This document shows positions 61,398 through 64,000 of a DNA stretch of 64,000 nucleotides, one piece after another. Each line of letters starts with the position of its first letter. Position 1 is the stretch's first letter. The notes below the pieces were generated by a model. That model saw only the letters and a program-made list of their open reading frames with translations. It had not been told where the DNA came from and did no database searches. Source of the DNA: Myoxocephalus aenaeus (Eukaryota; Chordata; Actinopteri; Perciformes; Cottidae); contig JBAMJR010000040.1 in NCBI GenBank assembly GCA_038501785.1, forward strand, positions 6,564,001 through 6,628,000. Direction: 5' to 3'. The position numbers and the translations under genes were made by a program.

Positions 61398-62541
61398 AAA
61401 TTCCGACACACTTGCTGAACAAGGCTCTGCAGTGGAGATGCCTGGAGGTGGATGCACACCCCTCCATGTGCTGCATTGAGGCTAACAAGGGGCGCTCTGA
61501 CCAGGGCAGTGCTGGGCCGGACCAAGCCCCGACCACAGCTATGTGGTGTTTGTTCAGCCTACCTGCCCAGGGCTAAATACAGACAGGGATAGAGCAGGGA
61601 TGGCAACGAGCTTCCACTGGAATTAAGATGGGACTGCAAACTTTCCCTTGGAAAACGACTCTCAGATATACATTTAAGATGGCACAACGAGGTCCGTGAC
61701 AAGTTTAATAAGACAAGCCCGGGCAATGTTTTTTGAGCTTATAGTCATAGGGTAGGATGTGATCTTTTTTTTAAATATATATTGTCGAGCATATTTCTAT
61801 TTGGAATGAGTTCATGTGCAAAAGTCGACAGCGCAAGTGACTTTCCACGTGAAGGGGAAAAAAAGGAAGAAAGAGAAACCCCTCCCTTCTTTCACATCAA
61901 ATTAATTTTCACAAAATCATGAGCCTAAATCCTTACTCACGCACACACTATAACAATAAATACTTAAATGCACTGACATACATAAATAAATGCCATCCAG
62001 AGATGTTCTATTGCAGATGCGTCGATTGGATCGGCCGCGTTGAGTTTCACAGTCGGCACATACCACCGATGGGAGAGGAGAACCCGCTCCTCAGGAGTGT
62101 GATAACTTTCATTTATTGGCTCATTAGTTCTCAGAAGAACAAGCCAATGGAGGACTGTTACTGTAGTCGGCATGGCAGAAACGCTGGTAAGGCACATTGA
62201 CGACAGCACAACCAAGTCAAACAAAGATTGGTCCAAGAAGTCATTTCTGGGAGAGAAATGGTAATCAAAGTGAATACAAAATAAATACTGACTTCTAAGT
62301 GAACCGAAGGGATCGGTTTGTAAAGACTGCATTTTTAAACACATTTTGGGAACGACCCGTCTGCATTCGGTTCTGCTGAAAAGGCACCATTTGGGGTGTT
62401 TTTGTGTTTGTTGGTGGGTCAGCGATGAAAAATTGTCCACGGCAACCAAAAAAAGTGCAAAGAGATCATCCCTAATGGGGAGGAGTAAGAACCATCACAC
62501 ATCCATGGCACTGATGTCAATCCTCTGGTCTCTGCCCCTCA

Positions 62542-63222
62542 TCAAGTCCTGAGGTACTCCGGCGTGGAGTAGTTGAAGAGCAGGAAGTCCATGCGATACA
62601 GGTTAAACAGTTTCTTCTGGTAGAACGGACTGATGTGCTTGAAGAAGCGCGCCGCCATGTTGCCGTCAGTTCGGGTGCTCTTGCCGGACGTCGGGAATTG
62701 GAGAGCCTCCTCCACGCCGGCCAGCCTGAGCACGGCCTCGGCGTCCGGCTCCAGAGTCTCGTACTTCCCCACCACGTCGTAGTGGATCAGGCAGGGGTGG
62801 CAGAGGGAGTGCACCCGCTCCCAGTGCTCGTTAAAAGGTTCCTCGCGTTGGGTCCGAGGGTCCACGAGATACTGGACGAACTCGGGGAAAGAAACGTCGT
62901 CCCCCTTCTCCAGCGCCGCGGGCTCCGGGTCGGGCCGGTTGCGGCGGATGATCTTGGTCCCGTAGCGCTTGTGGAAAGCCGTGTTGTAGCTGCGGGTGAA
63001 CTTGTTGCGGTAGGCGGACACCAGGCGCTCGAAGGGATCCCGCACAAAGACGAACTTGAGGTAGCTGCGAAGGCGGCGATTGATCTCGGGGACCGTGAAC
63101 TCCGACAGCGTGCGCAGGTGACCCGCCACGTGGGCCTCGTTTGCGGGGATGGAAAGGGGGTTGACGTAGCGGCCATCGCTGGTGAGGACCATCAGGACGC
63201 GCTTCCAATTGGTGCAGGCGAC
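62542..63222 (-). CDS. chst13: chst13 last coding exon
   Basis: 681 bases to the TGA stop, with a minus-strand acceptor ccccag at 63223. It begins VACTNWKRVLMVLTSDGRY and contains nearly the whole sulfotransferase domain, including FVRDPFERLVSAYRNKF and KSTRTDGNMAARF. Confidence 0.92.
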   Translation of the reverse strand, partial: VACTNWKRVLMVLTSDGRYVNPLSIPANEAHVAGHLRTLSEFTVPEINRRLRSYLKFVFVRDPFERLVSAYRNKFTRSYNTAFHKRYGTKIIRRNRPDPEPAALEKGDDVSFPEFVQYLVDPRTQREEPFNEHWERVHSLCHPCLIHYDVVGKYETLEPDAEAVLRLAGVEEALQFPTSGKSTRTDGNMAARFFKHISPFYQKKLFNLYRMDFLLFNYSTPEYLRT

Positions 63223-63890
63223 CTGGGGAGGGAGAAAAGTGAGGAAGGTTCTCTTTCAAGCCAAAATACACATTCACAAGAAGAAAAAAACTGGTGTTTT
63301 TATACACTGAAAGAAACATGCATCTTAACAGTCTAGTCTATAAATAAGAATATTTCGTAGTCTTGGTGTAACCTCAACCCCCTCCTTGTCAACAGGAATT
63401 ATGATTTTTCCATGGATTCAATAAATCAGCAGGCCAGACTTGCAAACCCTCCCCCTGGAGAGGTGCTCCTCACAATTTAAGAAAACCTCTGGTCTAGAAT
63501 TTTGCAGCGGCACTTCTGAATCTCACTGTAACCAACCTTGGGTACGTAGCAGTAGATAAGGCTGTGTTTGTCGTCCACAATGAGGTGTTTGAGATCCTCG
63601 GGCGACAGCACTTGGCGCTTCCTCGTGTGGCTCAGACACGCCTGCTCCAACAGCTCCCTGCGACCTTGGAGGGACCTCTGAGCTGCCAACTCGCTCTGAA
63701 ACCGCAACATTGCAATCTTTTAACGCAATTACAGCGTTTTACAGGAATGTACAACAACAAGAAACCAAGGACAACAGAGCTCGGCAGATGTGTGTGTGTG
63801 TGTGTGTTTTCACCTGGTCTCCATTGTAGAGGGTCTGCAGTGGACTTCTCCTGCTTTTCCCTGGTCTGCTGTCAGTCCTCACAGGAGGTT
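62542..63890 (-). CDS. chst13: Carbohydrate (chondroitin 4) sulfotransferase 13-like, 5' part outside the window
   Basis: Golgi type II membrane enzyme that transfers sulfate from PAPS to O-4 of GalNAc in chondroitin. Three minus-strand exons join in frame: 63814-63890, 63537-63695 and 62542-63222, giving about 305 C-terminal residues of roughly 340 expected; the N-terminal signal anchor must lie beyond 64,000. They encode a stem segment with RRSPLQTLYNGDQ, then CYVPK|VACTNWKR, the 5'-phosphosulfate loop interrupted by an intron, and FVRDPFERLVSAYRNKF, the 3'-phosphate-binding motif. REEPFNEHW and a C-terminal ISPFYQKKLFNLYRMDFLLF complete it. That C-terminus and the VDDKHSLIYCYVPK region favour CHST13 over CHST11 or CHST12. 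No broken codons are seen. Confidence 0.9.
63537..63695 (-). CDS. chst13: chst13 penultimate coding exon
   Basis: 159 bases, phase 0 at both ends, acceptor tttcag and donor gttggt. It encodes SELAAQRSLQGRRELLEQAC and VDDKHSLIYCYVPK, ending at the first half of the PAPS-binding loop. Confidence 0.9.
63814..63890 (-). CDS. chst13: chst13 stem-region exon
   Basis: 77 bases, acceptor ctgtag and donor gtgaaa. It translates as PPVRTDSRPGKSRRSPLQTL followed by YNGDQ, matching the RSPLQxLYxxDQ stem of CHST13. The intron just downstream in transcript order starts beside a short (CA)n run at 63791-63808. Confidence 0.8.
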
Positions 63891-64000
63891 CTACAGTTAG
63901 AAAGCATTGTCTTTACTTTACGGGATTTATGTGAAAATGTGACATGAACTTTGTCACCACTGATATCAATCTGACCACATTTAAAACATTTAAAAATATG

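Noticed and set aside
62635..63336. 233-aa open frame antisense to chst13
   Set aside because: It is a shadow of the sulfotransferase exon and crosses its splice acceptor.

Overview
This 64 kb window is genomic DNA from a bony fish, probably a percomorph teleost. Three vertebrate protein-coding genes can be read exon by exon. Their introns and the spaces between them are packed with (CA)n, (AT)n and (GA)n microsatellites, tRNA-derived SINEs and hAT-like non-autonomous DNA transposons, which is typical of teleost genomes. There are no bacterial operons, CRISPR arrays or genuine RNA genes.

Layout. Bases 1-3,300 are non-coding 5' flank. Bases 3,495-35,157 (+ strand) hold the complete 15-exon coding sequence of ptpn11, encoding the tyrosine phosphatase SHP2. 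It looks like the teleost 'b' type paralogue. Every junction has GT/AG signals, and 12 of the 15 exons (2-8 and 10-13, with exon 5 at its inner acceptor) have the lengths I recall for human PTPN11. The predicted protein is 594 aa with two SH2 domains, a PTP domain and a tail with two YxN tyrosines. A 3'UTR intron and a terminal untranslated exon reaching about 38.46 kb (or about 39.3 kb) are likely. Bases 41,246-41,989 (- strand) are a single-exon coding sequence for a RING-finger membrane protein, rnf223, probably with an untranslated first exon near 46.3-46.6 kb. Bases 46.6-61.3 kb are a repeat-rich intergenic region. It holds a complete hAT-like element with target-site duplication (48,159-49,634), a 23-bp minisatellite (51.0-51.24 kb), diverged duplicated blocks and a 2.2-kb foldback element (56,103-58,279). 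Bases 62,542-63,890 (- strand) are the three 3' coding exons of chst13, a Golgi chondroitin 4-O-sulfotransferase; its first exon or exons lie beyond the right edge.

The three genes are functionally unrelated: cytoplasmic RTK/RAS-MAPK signalling, membrane-anchored ubiquitin ligation and Golgi glycan sulfation. I see no sign of co-regulation. I found no convincing new biological system. The most notable points are the remodelled SHP2 tail, a tandem NAGNAG splice acceptor at ptpn11 exon 5, a Gly/Asn repeat inside the RNF223 RING, and the foldback element with a third copy of its arm in ptpn11 intron 9.
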